Shown here in pieces: positions 27,602 to 37,184 of a stretch of 64,000 nt of DNA (the stretch's first letter is position 1; each line of letters opens with the position of its first letter). The DNA is taken from contig PNLP01000005.1 in the NCBI GenBank assembly GCA_013823135.1, positions 124,001 to 188,000 of the forward strand, in the 5' to 3' direction. The stretch is from Planctomycetaceae bacterium. Its GTDB lineage: Bacteria; Planctomycetota; Planctomycetia; Gemmatales; Gemmataceae. The notes under the pieces were generated by a model, which was not told the DNA's origin, did no database searches, and saw nothing but the letters and a program-made list of their open reading frames with translations. The translations under genes and the position numbers were made by a program.

Positions 27602-27764
27602 ATGGAAATCGCCGTGATTATCGAACCGCACGACGGCGGCTATCGTGCTCGTTGTCGGCATCGAAGAGTGGTTGGATGCCGTGGCCAACTATCGTCGACG
27701 ATGTGACCTCGTAGACCAGCAAGCACTTCCCCCAACTCCGACCCAACCCCAACCCGTGCGGTGA
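27602..27764 (+). pseudogene. Remnant of a small antitoxin-like (HicB/DUF-type) gene
   Basis: A good GGAGGTG site precedes ATG, giving MEIAVIIEPHDGGYRAR, the start of a small beta-rich family found beside toxins or DUF genes. The frame then fails: it reaches a stop 34 codons in. Another frame, offset by one base, carries GIEEWLDAVANYRRRCD and ends at 27764, which fits a C-terminal segment of such proteins. The middle appears deleted, leaving both ends joined out of frame. Interpretation is by pattern only. Confidence 0.55.
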
Positions 27765-27794
27765 GTCTCTTCGTTACACCCAGAGTTCGATCGG

Positions 27795-29528
27795 TTACCA
27801 CTGGATTTTACACTTCGGCAATGACTTCTGAAGCTCTCGTACCCCTGCATCAGTTACCTTCGTGCTGTGTAACTGGAGCGTGATGAGATTCGTGAGTTTG
27901 CCAAGCTCTTTCATCCCCACATCCGTCACCTGCGTGCCGCTCAGATCGAGCGTGGTGAGGTTCGTGAGCGGGGCCAAATTTATCACCCCCAAATCGGTCA
28001 CTTTCTTCGCGAAAGACAGATCGAGTGCGGTGAGATTCTTGAGTGAGGCGAGAGGCTTCAGGCCCGCGTCCGTCACTGCCGTACTGCCCAGATCAAGCGT
28101 GTCGAGGTTATTGAACGAAGCGATTTCCTTTAGACCCTCGTCCGTCACTTGCGAGCGCCCCAAATCGAGCTTTGTGAGTTTCGTTAACACAGCCAAATCC
28201 TTCAACCCAGTCCCCGTCACCTTCGTGCAATTAAGGTTGAGTGTGGTGACGTTCTTGAACACGGCCAACTCCTTCAACCCGGCGTCCGTGACCCCTGTGG
28301 CGATGAACCAGATTGTTGTGACGTCATCAGTTTTGGTGGCTCGCTTGCCGCCCGGCGCGCTGACCTCGTAAAGGGTGTGGAGCAGGTCGATCTCACGCAG
28401 CACTGCCAGTGTGTCGTCGGTAACCTGAGTGCGAGCATCCAGGCCCAGTCCTGTTAGCTTTTTGAGCGGGGCCAATGCTTTTAGACCCACGGCAGTTACC
28501 TTCGTTTTGTGCAGGTTGAGTGTGGTGAGGTTCTTGAGCGAGGCTAATTCCTGCAACCCGACGTCGGTGATTTGAGTCTCGCCCAACTGCAGTCTGGTGA
28601 GGTTCTTGAGTGAGGCCAGTTCACTCAGCCCCTTACCCGTCACCTTCGTCTTGCTCAGATTCAGCGTTGTGAGACTCTTGACTGCGGCCAGTTCCATCAC
28701 ACTGGCGTCCGTGACCTGTGTATCGCTCAGGTCGAGTGTGGTGAGTTTCGCGAGGGTGGCCAAATTCTTCAGACCCGGGCCTGACACCTTCGAGTTGAAC
28801 ATCGTGAGCGTGGTAAGATTCTTGAGCGGGGCCAGATGCTTCAAGCCATCGGCCGTCACTTCGTCGTGGATCAACAAGAGTTCGATCACTTCATCGGCCG
28901 CACCTGGCCTGAATGGCCCCTTAGTGCTGGCCATGTGATAGGTGTGGAGTTGATTGGCCTCCCGGAGTGCTGCAAGTGTCTGATCTGTCAGGCAGGTCAA
29001 CGAGAGCGTGGTGAGTTTCTTGAGTGGAGCCAGTTCCTTTACCCCATCGGCCGTGACCTTCGTTTGAACCAGGTGGAGCGATGTTAGGTTCGTGAGTTTG
29101 GCGAGTTCGTTCATGCCATCATCTGTGACCTGCGTGTAGGAAAGGTTGAGCGTCGTGAGGCTCTTGAGGGTTGAGACATGCTTCATCCCTCTACCGGACA
29201 CCCACACGCCCCGCAGGTCGAGCGTGGTGAGATTTGTGAGCGAGACCAACTCCTTCAGACCCTCATCGGTCACCTTGGTGTCTTCCAGGTTGAGTGTGGT
29301 GAGGGTCGTGAGCGGGGCCAACTCCTTCAGATCGGCGTCTGTCACTGGCTTGTATGCCAGATAGACGACAACGACAGGTTTTCCCGGCTTCGTGTCGTCT
29401 CGTCCAATGCTACCGCCAAGTTTCACGATGAACTTGATCGCCTTATCTTCAGCATCGTCAGCACGAGCTGGCGATCCAGAACACAGAACCAGCGCCATCA
29501 TCGCCCCGCCGAGCATCCACCGCGACAT
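27795..29528 (-). CDS. Secreted leucine-rich-repeat protein
   Basis: 577 residues. Signal peptide MSRWMLGGAMMALVLCSG with cleavage after PARA. The remainder is about twenty very regular 24-residue repeats of the form TDAGLKELASLKNLTTLNLS-TKV, with two longer inter-repeat segments (near LGLDARTQVTDDTLAVLRE and LTCLTDQTLAALREANQLH). This matches the ribonuclease-inhibitor/GALA-like LRRs abundant in Gemmata-type genomes. Likely a solenoid for protein binding outside the cytoplasm. No enzyme domain. The repeat similarity at DNA level suggests recent unit duplications. Confidence 0.87.
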   Translation of the reverse strand: MSRWMLGGAMMALVLCSGSPARADDAEDKAIKFIVKLGGSIGRDDTKPGKPVVVVYLAYKPVTDADLKELAPLTTLTTLNLEDTKVTDEGLKELVSLTNLTTLDLRGVWVSGRGMKHVSTLKSLTTLNLSYTQVTDDGMNELAKLTNLTSLHLVQTKVTADGVKELAPLKKLTTLSLTCLTDQTLAALREANQLHTYHMASTKGPFRPGAADEVIELLLIHDEVTADGLKHLAPLKNLTTLTMFNSKVSGPGLKNLATLAKLTTLDLSDTQVTDASVMELAAVKSLTTLNLSKTKVTGKGLSELASLKNLTRLQLGETQITDVGLQELASLKNLTTLNLHKTKVTAVGLKALAPLKKLTGLGLDARTQVTDDTLAVLREIDLLHTLYEVSAPGGKRATKTDDVTTIWFIATGVTDAGLKELAVFKNVTTLNLNCTKVTGTGLKDLAVLTKLTKLDLGRSQVTDEGLKEIASFNNLDTLDLGSTAVTDAGLKPLASLKNLTALDLSFAKKVTDLGVINLAPLTNLTTLDLSGTQVTDVGMKELGKLTNLITLQLHSTKVTDAGVRELQKSLPKCKIQW

Positions 29529-29566
29529 GACAGGCCCTCCGGGAAGGCGAACGAAACACGATTGCC

Positions 29567-30604
29567 TTAGAACTGCCGTAAGAACCTCAGGTCGTTCTGC
29601 CAGAAGAGGCGGATGTCGTCGATGGCATGTTTGAGCATCAGCATTCGCTGTGGGCCCATGCCGAAGGCGAAGCCGGTTACCTTGTCCGGGTCGTAGCCGC
29701 CCGCACGCAGCACGTTAGGATGCACCATCCCCGCGCCCAGGATCTCCAGCCAGCCCGTGCCCTTCGTCAGGCGGTCGCGGTTGGGGTCGTCTGCGGGCCA
29801 GTCGATGTCCACCTCGATGCTCGGCTCCGTGAACGGGAAGTAACTGCTGCGGATGCGGACCTGACGCTCCGGGCCGAACATGCGGCGGGCGAACGCCGTG
29901 ATCGTTCCCTTCAGGTCGGCCATCGTCACGCCCTCGCCAATGACCAGCCCTTCCACCTGATAGAACTGGATCTCAGATCGCGTGCTGATCGCCTCGTTGC
30001 GGTAGCACATCCCCGGCAGAATCACGCGGATCGGCTTACCAGCGGCTTCCCGCATCACGTGGATTTGCCCCGGGCTCGTGTGCGTTCGCAACACCACGCC
30101 GGGGGTCGTTGTGAAGAACGTGTCCCACATGTCGCGCGCCGGGTGGTGAGCTGGCATGTTCAGGAACTCGAAGTTCAGCTCGTCCGTTTCCACCTCGCGG
30201 GTGCGGTACACCTGGAAGCCAAGGTCGGCGAAGATGGTGTAGATTTGCCGCAAGATTTGCGTCGCCGGGTGCAGCCGACCACGCGGGCGACCACGCCCTG
30301 GCAGCGACACGTCGAGCGGGTTCGCCGTGAGGCTCGCTTGAAGCGCCGTCTCCTTCGCTTCCGCGAGGGCGGTGTCGTATGCAGCCGTGAGTGCGACCTT
30401 CACGCGGTTCGCTTCCTGGCCGTAAGCCGCCCGCTGATCCTTCGCGATTGTGCCGAGCTTGCCCAGCGCGGCCTTGATGAGCCCCTTGTCGCCGAAGTAT
30501 TTGGTGTTCCACGCCCGCAGCGTTGCCTCGTCGGCGCACGCTTTCAACTCTTCCATCGCCTGAACTTCGAGGGTCTTCAGTTCGTCGGTCGCAGTGTCGG
30601 CCAT
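29567..30604 (-). CDS. pheS: Phenylalanyl-tRNA synthetase alpha subunit
   Basis: 345 residues. Class II synthetase subunit charging tRNA-Phe. Coiled-coil N-terminus to about residue 90, then motif 1 region HPATQILRQIYTIFADLGF, FEFLNMPAHHPARDMWDTFF, motif 2 MCYRNEAISTRSEIQFYQVE and motif 3 GFAFGMGPQRMLMLKHAIDD. Complete. pheT is not adjacent, which is unusual, since pheST is often an operon; the gene downstream is an LRR protein. Confidence 0.97.
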   Translation of the reverse strand: MADTATDELKTLEVQAMEELKACADEATLRAWNTKYFGDKGLIKAALGKLGTIAKDQRAAYGQEANRVKVALTAAYDTALAEAKETALQASLTANPLDVSLPGRGRPRGRLHPATQILRQIYTIFADLGFQVYRTREVETDELNFEFLNMPAHHPARDMWDTFFTTTPGVVLRTHTSPGQIHVMREAAGKPIRVILPGMCYRNEAISTRSEIQFYQVEGLVIGEGVTMADLKGTITAFARRMFGPERQVRIRSSYFPFTEPSIEVDIDWPADDPNRDRLTKGTGWLEILGAGMVHPNVLRAGGYDPDKVTGFAFGMGPQRMLMLKHAIDDIRLFWQNDLRFLRQF

Positions 30605-30811
30605 TTCCCGGCTCCATCAGCGTGGATCACATCGTGATGCAGACAGGATATGATCGCAGTGGGTTCACGTTGAGGTGAGCAACGACCTCGCTGGCGGAGA
30701 TTTAGTGGAATCGAGTCCGAACACGGATTAAAACCAAAGCATGAACGCTTGCCGGCTAATTCCATAAGTCGCTATTGGGTTGAGTCGTTTGGAAATCGCG
30801 GAGGCTCTCCC

Positions 30812-31240
30812 GTGCCCATCCAGCACCACATCGATCACAAACGGCGGTTGATCATCGCCCGGGCCATCGGCGAGGTGTCTGCCCGTGACCTGTTCGATTA
30901 TCAGCGAACCGTCTGGTCGTGCCCCGATGTAGCGGGGTTCGACGAAATCGTGGACATGACCGCAGCCGAGAAAATCGACGCACCGAACGCCACGACGATG
31001 CGAGAACTCGCGAACCTGTCGGCCACCATGGAAGTGTCTGTCCCAGTGGGGAAAACCGCGGTCGTGGCACCGCAGCAACTCGTCTTCGGGCTTGGGCGGA
31101 TGTACGAGGCTTACCGAGGTTTGCAGGACGGTAGTTCGAAGGTGATCCGCGTCTTCCGGACCATCTCCGAAGCCATTGCGTTCCTGGGAATTGACGGTTC
31201 TGTTCTGCCAGCCCAAACGAAAGAGGAAGGGGCGACATAA
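30812..31240 (+). CDS. Hypothetical protein, STAS/SpoIIAA-like
   Basis: 142 residues from a GTG at 30812 with GGAGG upstream; the frame is open 63 nt further but lacks a site. Sequence pattern: beta strand RLIIARAIGEVSARDLFDYQ, then FDEIVDMTAAEKI, a helix and VPVGKTAVVAPQQLVFGLGR, then VIRVFRTISEAIAFLG. This resembles the SpoIIAA/STAS-like fold (regulatory anti-anti-sigma relatives) frequent in environmental bacteria as a short stand-alone protein. Function unknown. Convergent with rplT. Confidence 0.65.
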   Translation: MPIQHHIDHKRRLIIARAIGEVSARDLFDYQRTVWSCPDVAGFDEIVDMTAAEKIDAPNATTMRELANLSATMEVSVPVGKTAVVAPQQLVFGLGRMYEAYRGLQDGSSKVIRVFRTISEAIAFLGIDGSVLPAQTKEEGAT

Positions 31241-31257
31241 GTCGTAACCCCTTCCTC
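31223..31257. terminator. Bidirectional hairpin between convergent genes
   Basis: GAGGAAGGGG (31223-31232) pairs perfectly with CCCCTTCCTC (31248-31257), with an inner CGAC/GTCG extension. It spans the end of the STAS-like gene and lies 26 nt before the rplT stop. Confidence 0.7.
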
Positions 31258-31282
31258 GTTGGTGCTGCAAATCGACTCGCGA

Positions 31283-31669
31283 TTACTTCGCGGCGGCTAC
31301 AGGCTTCTTCGCAGCCGCGATGGCCTTCTTGGCGATCTCGACGATCTTGTCGAACGTGCCCGGATCGTGAATCGCGATTTCGGACAGCGACTTGCGGTCG
31401 AGCGAGATGAACGCCAATTGCAGACCGTGGATGAATTCGCTGTAGCGGATGTCGCGCATGCGGCAGGCCGCGTTGACTCGGACGATCCACATCCGGCGAT
31501 ACTGGCGCTTCTTGGCCTTACGGTCGCGGAACGCATAAACCCGTGATCGGATGAGCGTTACGATTGCTTGGCGGAACAGGTTGTGGCGGCTGGCGCGGAA
31601 ACCCTTGGTGAGCTTCCGCGTCCGTTTCCGACGAGCCGCCTGCGTCCTCCCGCTACCCGAACGAACCAT
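31283..31669 (-). CDS. rplT: 50S ribosomal protein L20
   Basis: 128 residues. Needed for large-subunit assembly and, in several bacteria, for autogenous repression of its operon. Recognised by TKGFRASRHNLFRQAIVTLI, RKAKKRQYRRMWIVRVNAA and CRMRDIRYSEFIHGL. A short Lys/Ala tail (KKAIAAAKKPVAAAK) extends the usual 117-residue protein. Third gene of infC-rpmI-rplT. Confidence 0.97.
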   Translation of the reverse strand: MVRSGSGRTQAARRKRTRKLTKGFRASRHNLFRQAIVTLIRSRVYAFRDRKAKKRQYRRMWIVRVNAACRMRDIRYSEFIHGLQLAFISLDRKSLSEIAIHDPGTFDKIVEIAKKAIAAAKKPVAAAK

Positions 31670-31745
31670 GATCTATCCCCTGAAGTTGTGTTTTTGAGTG
31701 AGAAACAAGAGCGATGGTGCCCACGTCGCAACGCGGGCACCGGGA

Positions 31746-31952
31746 TCACAGCAAGCCGAGAGCGATCCGGTACTTCTTCTGCACCTTTGGACGGTTGCCG
31801 ATAACGCCGGCCCGCCGGAGTTGTCGCTTTCGCTTGGTGGTCATGTGGGCGTTCAAGTGGCGGCGGCCGACCTTGGAATATTTCAGTTTGCCGGTGCCGG
31901 TTACCTTGATCCGCTTCTTGACGCTCTTGTTCGTCTTGTTCTTTGTGGCCAT
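31746..31952 (-). CDS. rpmI: 50S ribosomal protein L35
   Basis: 68 residues, basic. Family signature MATKNKTNKSVKKRIKVTGT then GRRHLNAHMTTKRKRQLRRA. 76 nt before rplT and 353 nt after infC, in the conserved order infC-rpmI-rplT. Confidence 0.96.
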   Translation of the reverse strand: MATKNKTNKSVKKRIKVTGTGKLKYSKVGRRHLNAHMTTKRKRQLRRAGVIGNRPKVQKKYRIALGLL

Positions 31953-31989
31953 GGGGATGGTTCTCCGTGCGGGGGAGCGATTTGTGAGA

Positions 31990-32065
31990 GTTTCGAGTTT
32001 CGAGTTTCGAGTTGAAGACCACCAAGTGACTCTGGGTCTTCAACTCGAAACTCGAAACTCGAAAC
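31990..32065. repeat. Perfect 31-bp palindrome with 7-nt tandem arms
   Basis: Arms 31990-32020 and 32035-32065 are exact reverse complements around a 14-nt loop. The left arm is three GTTTCGA units followed by GTTGAAGACC. It lies 37 nt upstream of rpmI in the infC-rpmI gap. Confidence 0.88.
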
Positions 32066-32140
32066 AAACCAAGCCGTCTTGAAGTCCCCCCGTCACCTGG
32101 GTGGTGGAACCTGTCGAAGCGTTCGGCAGGCTCACCGGGG

Positions 32141-32205
32141 AGTCGCGGGCGTCCGCGACTTGTGAACGAACAACGAGCGAAACCCGGGAATTGTCCCGGG
32201 GTTCG
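32141..32205. promoter_or_regulatory. Two hairpins in the infC-rpmI spacer
   Basis: AGTCGCGG/CCGCGACT (32141-32148, 32153-32160, 4-nt loop) and CGAAACCCGGGA/TCCCGGGGTTCG (32178-32189, 32194-32205, one mismatch). With the palindrome at 31990-32065 they make the 353-nt spacer strongly structured. They could form an intercistronic leader for ribosomal-protein feedback, or only a partial terminator; no L20-binding motif was proven. Confidence 0.45.
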
Positions 32206-32305
32206 AGCGGCGTTCCGTTCGGTAATCGCTGATTGTAGGACCGACTGGACCGAGCGGGAAGGGGGAGTCGGCGCGAGAAACCCCGCGCCGGCCGTCAGAA
32301 CTGCC

Positions 32306-33016
<711 letters not shown>

Positions 33017-33476
33017 CCGGGGTCCGGCCGGGCCGCGTGGAGCGGCGTTGCGATCGAATGGAGGGATTGCTGTATCTCCTTCTGCACACAGGATCGGGGG
33101 TATGGCCGGCCCGATTAACCGGCTCCCGATTCCGAGTGACGATCCACTGTCAAGCCCGGGATTCGGGAAGAGCCATTAACTTAATACACTTAACTTCTCG
33201 TACCAGCGTCGTCAACAGCGCGTCGCGAAAATCGTGCGAGTTTGGCGGCAATTACTCGTGGCCTCCCCGTTGATGCAATCATCTCGCTCCGGCACAAAAA
33301 TCCAGCCAATTCTAAGTCGGTACGCACTGAGACCTTTCGGATGATCGGAATTCGGTGTAATCTATCCTTTGGTGCCGGAACGGATCACTCGTGGATTGCA
33401 GCGGTAGCAACATTGTCGCCCGGGTAGGAATTGCACTCCTCTGAACGGTTTGGCCCGCACGAAGGAGCACCGCCAG
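33017..33476. other. Divergent intergenic region without a gene
   Basis: 460 bp between the infC start (minus) and the AAA ATPase start (plus). No credible coding frame. The part 33170-33380 is visibly richer in A and T than its surroundings (for example TTAACTTAATACACTTAAC), fitting promoters for both genes, but no confident -35/-10 pair was identified. Confidence 0.5.
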
Positions 33477-35123
33477 ATGCGGTTCATTATCGCCAACGAA
33501 TTCTATCAGCAGATGGTTCAGATGCCGTACCACACACCGGACTGTTACGTCCGGCCGGGTGAGTACTTGCACCACATGTACCTCGACGGTGTGAAATACG
33601 CCATCGCTCCAGCAGTCCTCGATTGCCTCGCCGAAGCCGAGGCGAAAGGCGATACCGAGGCCGTTGCTCACCTCCAGTTGCACAAGGTTCACTTCGAGAG
33701 TCTCCTCGCCGATGCCGAGCGAACGGGCACCCTGACCGATGAAGTCACCCTCCTGGGAGATGCCCCGCCCAGCGACGAGGAGTCCATGCCGGTCGCCGGT
33801 AACTCCTACACCCCGCGTATGCCCACCAAGTGGGAAGACCTCGGCGTCGAACTCCCGTTCATTTACGAACTGGCACTCCGGACGATCTACAGTCGCGGCC
33901 AGATCACCGGGAGTGACCTCGCGAGTTCGATGGCTGTGCCGTTCCCCGTGCTTAACCCTGTCTTCCAGTCGATGCGGAAACAGAGCCTGATCGACATCGT
34001 CGCGCAGAAGGGGAACAGCGGCGACGCCGGGTTCGTGTACGCGATCAAACCGCCCAAGGGTGAAGACGCACTGCGTGACTGCCTCGACAAGACAACGTAC
34101 ATCGGCCCATTACCCGTTCCGTTCTCGGATTACGTTGAGTCTGTGCTGGCTCAAACCGTCAAGAAACTGACCGTGACTCGCCGGAGTATCAGCAAGGCGT
34201 TCGAAGACCTGATCATGACCGAGGACGTATTCAACGAGATTGGTCCGGCCATCAACTCGGCACAGTCCATCTTCTTCTTCGGCTACCCCGGCAACGGGAA
34301 GACGAGCGTGGCCGAGCGCATCACGCGATTGATGGGCGATGCCATCTTCGTCCCCCACGCGGTTGAAGCGAACGGGTCAATCATCAAGGTCTACGACCCA
34401 ATTCAGCACACCACGGTGGCCGATGACGATGGTCGTGAAGTCACCGAGACGATTCTGAAGCGAGGTGGCAACCACGACATGCGGTACATCCGCGTGAAAC
34501 GCCCCACCATCATCGTTGGTGGTGAACTGACGATGCCGATGCTCGACCTAAAATACAACGCGGTCGGCAAGTACTACGAAGCGCCGCTTCAAATGAAGGC
34601 CAATGGCGGCATCTTCATGATTGACGACTTCGGTCGCCAGCAAGTCCGCGCGATGGACTTGCTGAACCGGTGGATCGTGCCGCTGGAAAAGAAGTACGAC
34701 TACCTCAACACGACCAGTGGCACCAAGGTCGAGGTTCCGTTCGACCAGTTGCTCATCTTCAGCACCAACCTCGACCCGCACCAACTGGCCGACGAGGCGT
34801 TCCTGCGGCGCATCAAGTTCAAGATCGAGATCCGCGACCCCGACGAGTCGCAATACCGGAAGATTTGGGAACTCGTCTGCAAGGCCAAGCGGGTCGAGTA
34901 CGACGACCGCGGTCTCGATTACCTGATTAACAAGTGGTACAAGCCGGTCAAGCGACCACTTCGCATGTGCCAACCGCGTGACTTGCTCGACCAGATGATG
35001 AGCATCGCGAAGTACAATATGGAGCGGGTGAACTTTAGCCCGGACCTCATCGACGCGGCCTGTGCCACGTACTTCATCAGCGCCGAGCAGAAGAACTTCG
35101 GAGCCAAGGTCCGGATGGACTGA
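33477..35123 (+). CDS. AAA-type ATPase with N-terminal winged-helix-like region
   Basis: 548 residues from the ATG at 33477, with GAAGGAGC upstream. Walker A FFGYPGNGKTSVAERITRLM near residue 270, Walker B GIFMIDDFGRQQVRAMDLLN, sensor-1 LLIFSTNLDPHQL and an arginine-finger-like FLRRIKFKIEI. N-terminal 250 residues contain a helical domain and a winged-helix-like stretch (LPFIYELALRTIYSRGQITG). This architecture is widespread in planctomycetes, near pilus or secretion genes elsewhere, and has no assigned role. No partner genes are adjacent here. Confidence 0.85.
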   Translation: MRFIIANEFYQQMVQMPYHTPDCYVRPGEYLHHMYLDGVKYAIAPAVLDCLAEAEAKGDTEAVAHLQLHKVHFESLLADAERTGTLTDEVTLLGDAPPSDEESMPVAGNSYTPRMPTKWEDLGVELPFIYELALRTIYSRGQITGSDLASSMAVPFPVLNPVFQSMRKQSLIDIVAQKGNSGDAGFVYAIKPPKGEDALRDCLDKTTYIGPLPVPFSDYVESVLAQTVKKLTVTRRSISKAFEDLIMTEDVFNEIGPAINSAQSIFFFGYPGNGKTSVAERITRLMGDAIFVPHAVEANGSIIKVYDPIQHTTVADDDGREVTETILKRGGNHDMRYIRVKRPTIIVGGELTMPMLDLKYNAVGKYYEAPLQMKANGGIFMIDDFGRQQVRAMDLLNRWIVPLEKKYDYLNTTSGTKVEVPFDQLLIFSTNLDPHQLADEAFLRRIKFKIEIRDPDESQYRKIWELVCKAKRVEYDDRGLDYLINKWYKPVKRPLRMCQPRDLLDQMMSIAKYNMERVNFSPDLIDAACATYFISAEQKNFGAKVRMD

Positions 35124-35143
35124 TCGGAAATGCGGAACTCGGA

Positions 35144-36292
35144 ATGCGGAATCCTCACACAGTGGAGCCACCGTCGCTCGAAGATCGCCTGAAAGCCGAG
35201 GCCACACGCCTCGGTTTTTCGCTTTCCGGCATTGCACCCGCCACCGAAGCCGATGGCTTCGCACGCTTTCAGGCGTGGCTCGACCAGGGTTACGCCGGTG
35301 AGATGGATTACCTCCACCGGCACAGCGAGCAACGCCGCCACCCCAGTTCGATCCTGCAATCGGTCCGCAGCGTGCTGATGCTGGGAATGGAATACGGGGC
35401 AGGATTCGGGATTCGGGATTCGGGATTCAGGAACGAACACAAGGAGTCAGTTGCCTTCACCGATTCGGCTTTGCATTCCCTGAATCCCGAATCCCGAATC
35501 CCGAATCCTGTTGGCCAGGTCGCCAGCTATGCTCAGGGGCCAGACTACCACCGCTTCGTGTGGGATCGCATCAACTCACTGGCTGCGTGGCTCGAAGCTG
35601 AAGTACCGGGTTGCCGGGCCAAGGCCGTCGCGGATACCGCACCATTGTTGGAACGCGACTTCGCTCGTCGGGCCGGATTGGGCTGGGTCGGCAAGAACAC
35701 GATGCTCATTAACCCGCGACGGGGGAGTTTCTTTTTCCTCGCGGCGGTGCTCACCGATCGGGACTTGAAGCCCGATCCCACGTTCGCGACCACTCACTGT
35801 GGCACCTGCACGGCCTGCCTCGACGCCTGCCCCACAGATGCGTTTGCGCAACCGTTTGTGCTCGATGCGTCGAAGTGCATCAGTTACCTGACCATCGAAC
35901 TCCGTGGGGAGATGCCTGTCGAACTTCGACCGAAGGTCGGGGACTGGCTCTACGGCTGCGATGTGTGCCAGGACGTGTGTCCGTGGAACCGCAAACCCTC
36001 GCCGGGGCCGGTCGCGTTTCCGCACAATCCGGAGATGGAATCGCTCGATCCCGTGGAGTTGCTTGGTCTCGATGCAGACGCCTTCCGGGTGCGGTTCAAA
36101 CCGACATCCCTGTGGCGGAATCGCAGGGCAGGGCTTCTGCGAAACGCCGCAATTGTCCTGGGGAACATCGGTGACAAGCGTGCATTACCCGCGTTGGAGA
36201 AGGCACTGACAGACCCGGACGCCGCTATCCGCGACGCGGCAACCTGGGCGATCGAGCGTATCCACGAACGCATCGGTGGGCGGAAAATGTAA
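35144..36292 (+). CDS. queG: Epoxyqueuosine reductase
   Basis: 382 residues. Cobalamin/[4Fe-4S] enzyme of the last queuosine step in tRNA. Signatures: GYAGEMDYLHRHSEQR, DTAPLLERDFARRAGLGWVG, KNTMLINPRRGSFFFLAAVL, the two ferredoxin motifs HCGTCTACLDACPTDAF and GCDVCQDVCPWN, and a HEAT-like C-terminus (GDKRALPALEKALTDPDAAI). Residues about 87-122 (GFGIRDSGFRNEHKE to NPESRIPNP) are not QueG-like and are encoded by a palindromic element in frame. Start at 35144; a GTG 18 nt downstream is possible. Confidence 0.94.
   Translation: MRNPHTVEPPSLEDRLKAEATRLGFSLSGIAPATEADGFARFQAWLDQGYAGEMDYLHRHSEQRRHPSSILQSVRSVLMLGMEYGAGFGIRDSGFRNEHKESVAFTDSALHSLNPESRIPNPVGQVASYAQGPDYHRFVWDRINSLAAWLEAEVPGCRAKAVADTAPLLERDFARRAGLGWVGKNTMLINPRRGSFFFLAAVLTDRDLKPDPTFATTHCGTCTACLDACPTDAFAQPFVLDASKCISYLTIELRGEMPVELRPKVGDWLYGCDVCQDVCPWNRKPSPGPVAFPHNPEMESLDPVELLGLDADAFRVRFKPTSLWRNRRAGLLRNAAIVLGNIGDKRALPALEKALTDPDAAIRDAATWAIERIHERIGGRKM
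35402..35508. repeat. Palindromic repeat with 7-nt tandem arms inside queG
   Basis: Left arm 35402-35433 (GGATTCG units in tandem, four copies) and right arm 35476-35508 (reverse complement, ending CCCGAATCC) differ by a single base insertion. It lies in the loop between the VLMLGMEYGAG and GQVASYAQGPDYH segments of QueG and keeps the reading frame. Confidence 0.88.
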
Positions 36293-36391
36293 GCGATCGG
36301 TTGACGCAAAAGAACTCGTGTCGCTTACGCTCGAGGTTCGTCCAGCATAGACTACCCCGAAACTTCCCGCCGCCTTCAGCAGGGGTTCGCA

Positions 36392-37021
36392 ATGCCCGCA
36401 CACGTTCACGTTTCCACTCACCCGCTGATTCAGGACAAACTCGCTCGACTGCGGGCCATTCACACGAAGCCGCCCGAGTTTCGGTCACTCATTGCCGCCA
36501 TCTCACGAGTGTTGTTCTTCGAGGCAACCCGCGATGTACTCCTCAAACCCGTGCTGGTCACGACGCCGTTGACCACGACGACCTGCCACGAGGTCGCCGA
36601 GAAGATCGGGCTGGTGCCGGTCTTGCGGGCGGGGTTGGGTATGGCCGATGCGATGCTCGAAGCATTACCCGAAGCGGCGGTGTGGCACCTGGGACTTTAC
36701 CGCGATCACGTCACTCTGAAGCCGGTAACGTATTACAACAAGCTACCCGCGAAGCCCGACATGGATCTGGGGATCGTGCTCGACCCGATGCTCGCGACAG
36801 GTGGCAGTGCGATTGCAGCCATCGATATTCTGAAGAAAGCCGGCACACCCAAGGTGTCGTTTATCGGAATCCTGGCAGCACCGGAAGGAATCGCGGCACT
36901 TCAGGAAGCGCACCCGGATGTTCCGGTGTTCCTGGCCGCGCTCGACCTGCATTTAAACGAGGTAGGTTACATCGTCCCCGGCCTCGGCGACGCTGGAGAC
37001 AGGCAGTTCGGCACCTGCTGA
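36392..37021 (+). CDS. upp: Uracil phosphoribosyltransferase
   Basis: 209 residues. Salvages uracil to UMP with PRPP. Family signatures: VHVSTHPLIQDKLARLRAIH, VPVLRAGLGMADAMLEALP, the PRPP loop LDPMLATGGSAIAAIDIL, FIGILAAPEGIAALQ and the C-terminal GYIVPGLGDAGDRQFGT. Complete. Lies between queG and mnmA on the same strand, about 100 and 163 nt apart. Confidence 0.97.
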   Translation: MPAHVHVSTHPLIQDKLARLRAIHTKPPEFRSLIAAISRVLFFEATRDVLLKPVLVTTPLTTTTCHEVAEKIGLVPVLRAGLGMADAMLEALPEAAVWHLGLYRDHVTLKPVTYYNKLPAKPDMDLGIVLDPMLATGGSAIAAIDILKKAGTPKVSFIGILAAPEGIAALQEAHPDVPVFLAALDLHLNEVGYIVPGLGDAGDRQFGTC

Positions 37022-37184
37022 GTCCCACTTCGAGTTCCGCAAGGTCGCTCGGTGGCGCGGGCGAGCCTGTTCGGTTGTACCCAAATCTCAACGGCACACG
37101 CGATACAGTTGCCCAAAGATCGAACCTCGCGAACACCCGCATCACTGTTGCCCTCTATACTGAACAGGTACGGAGGGCGAATGT

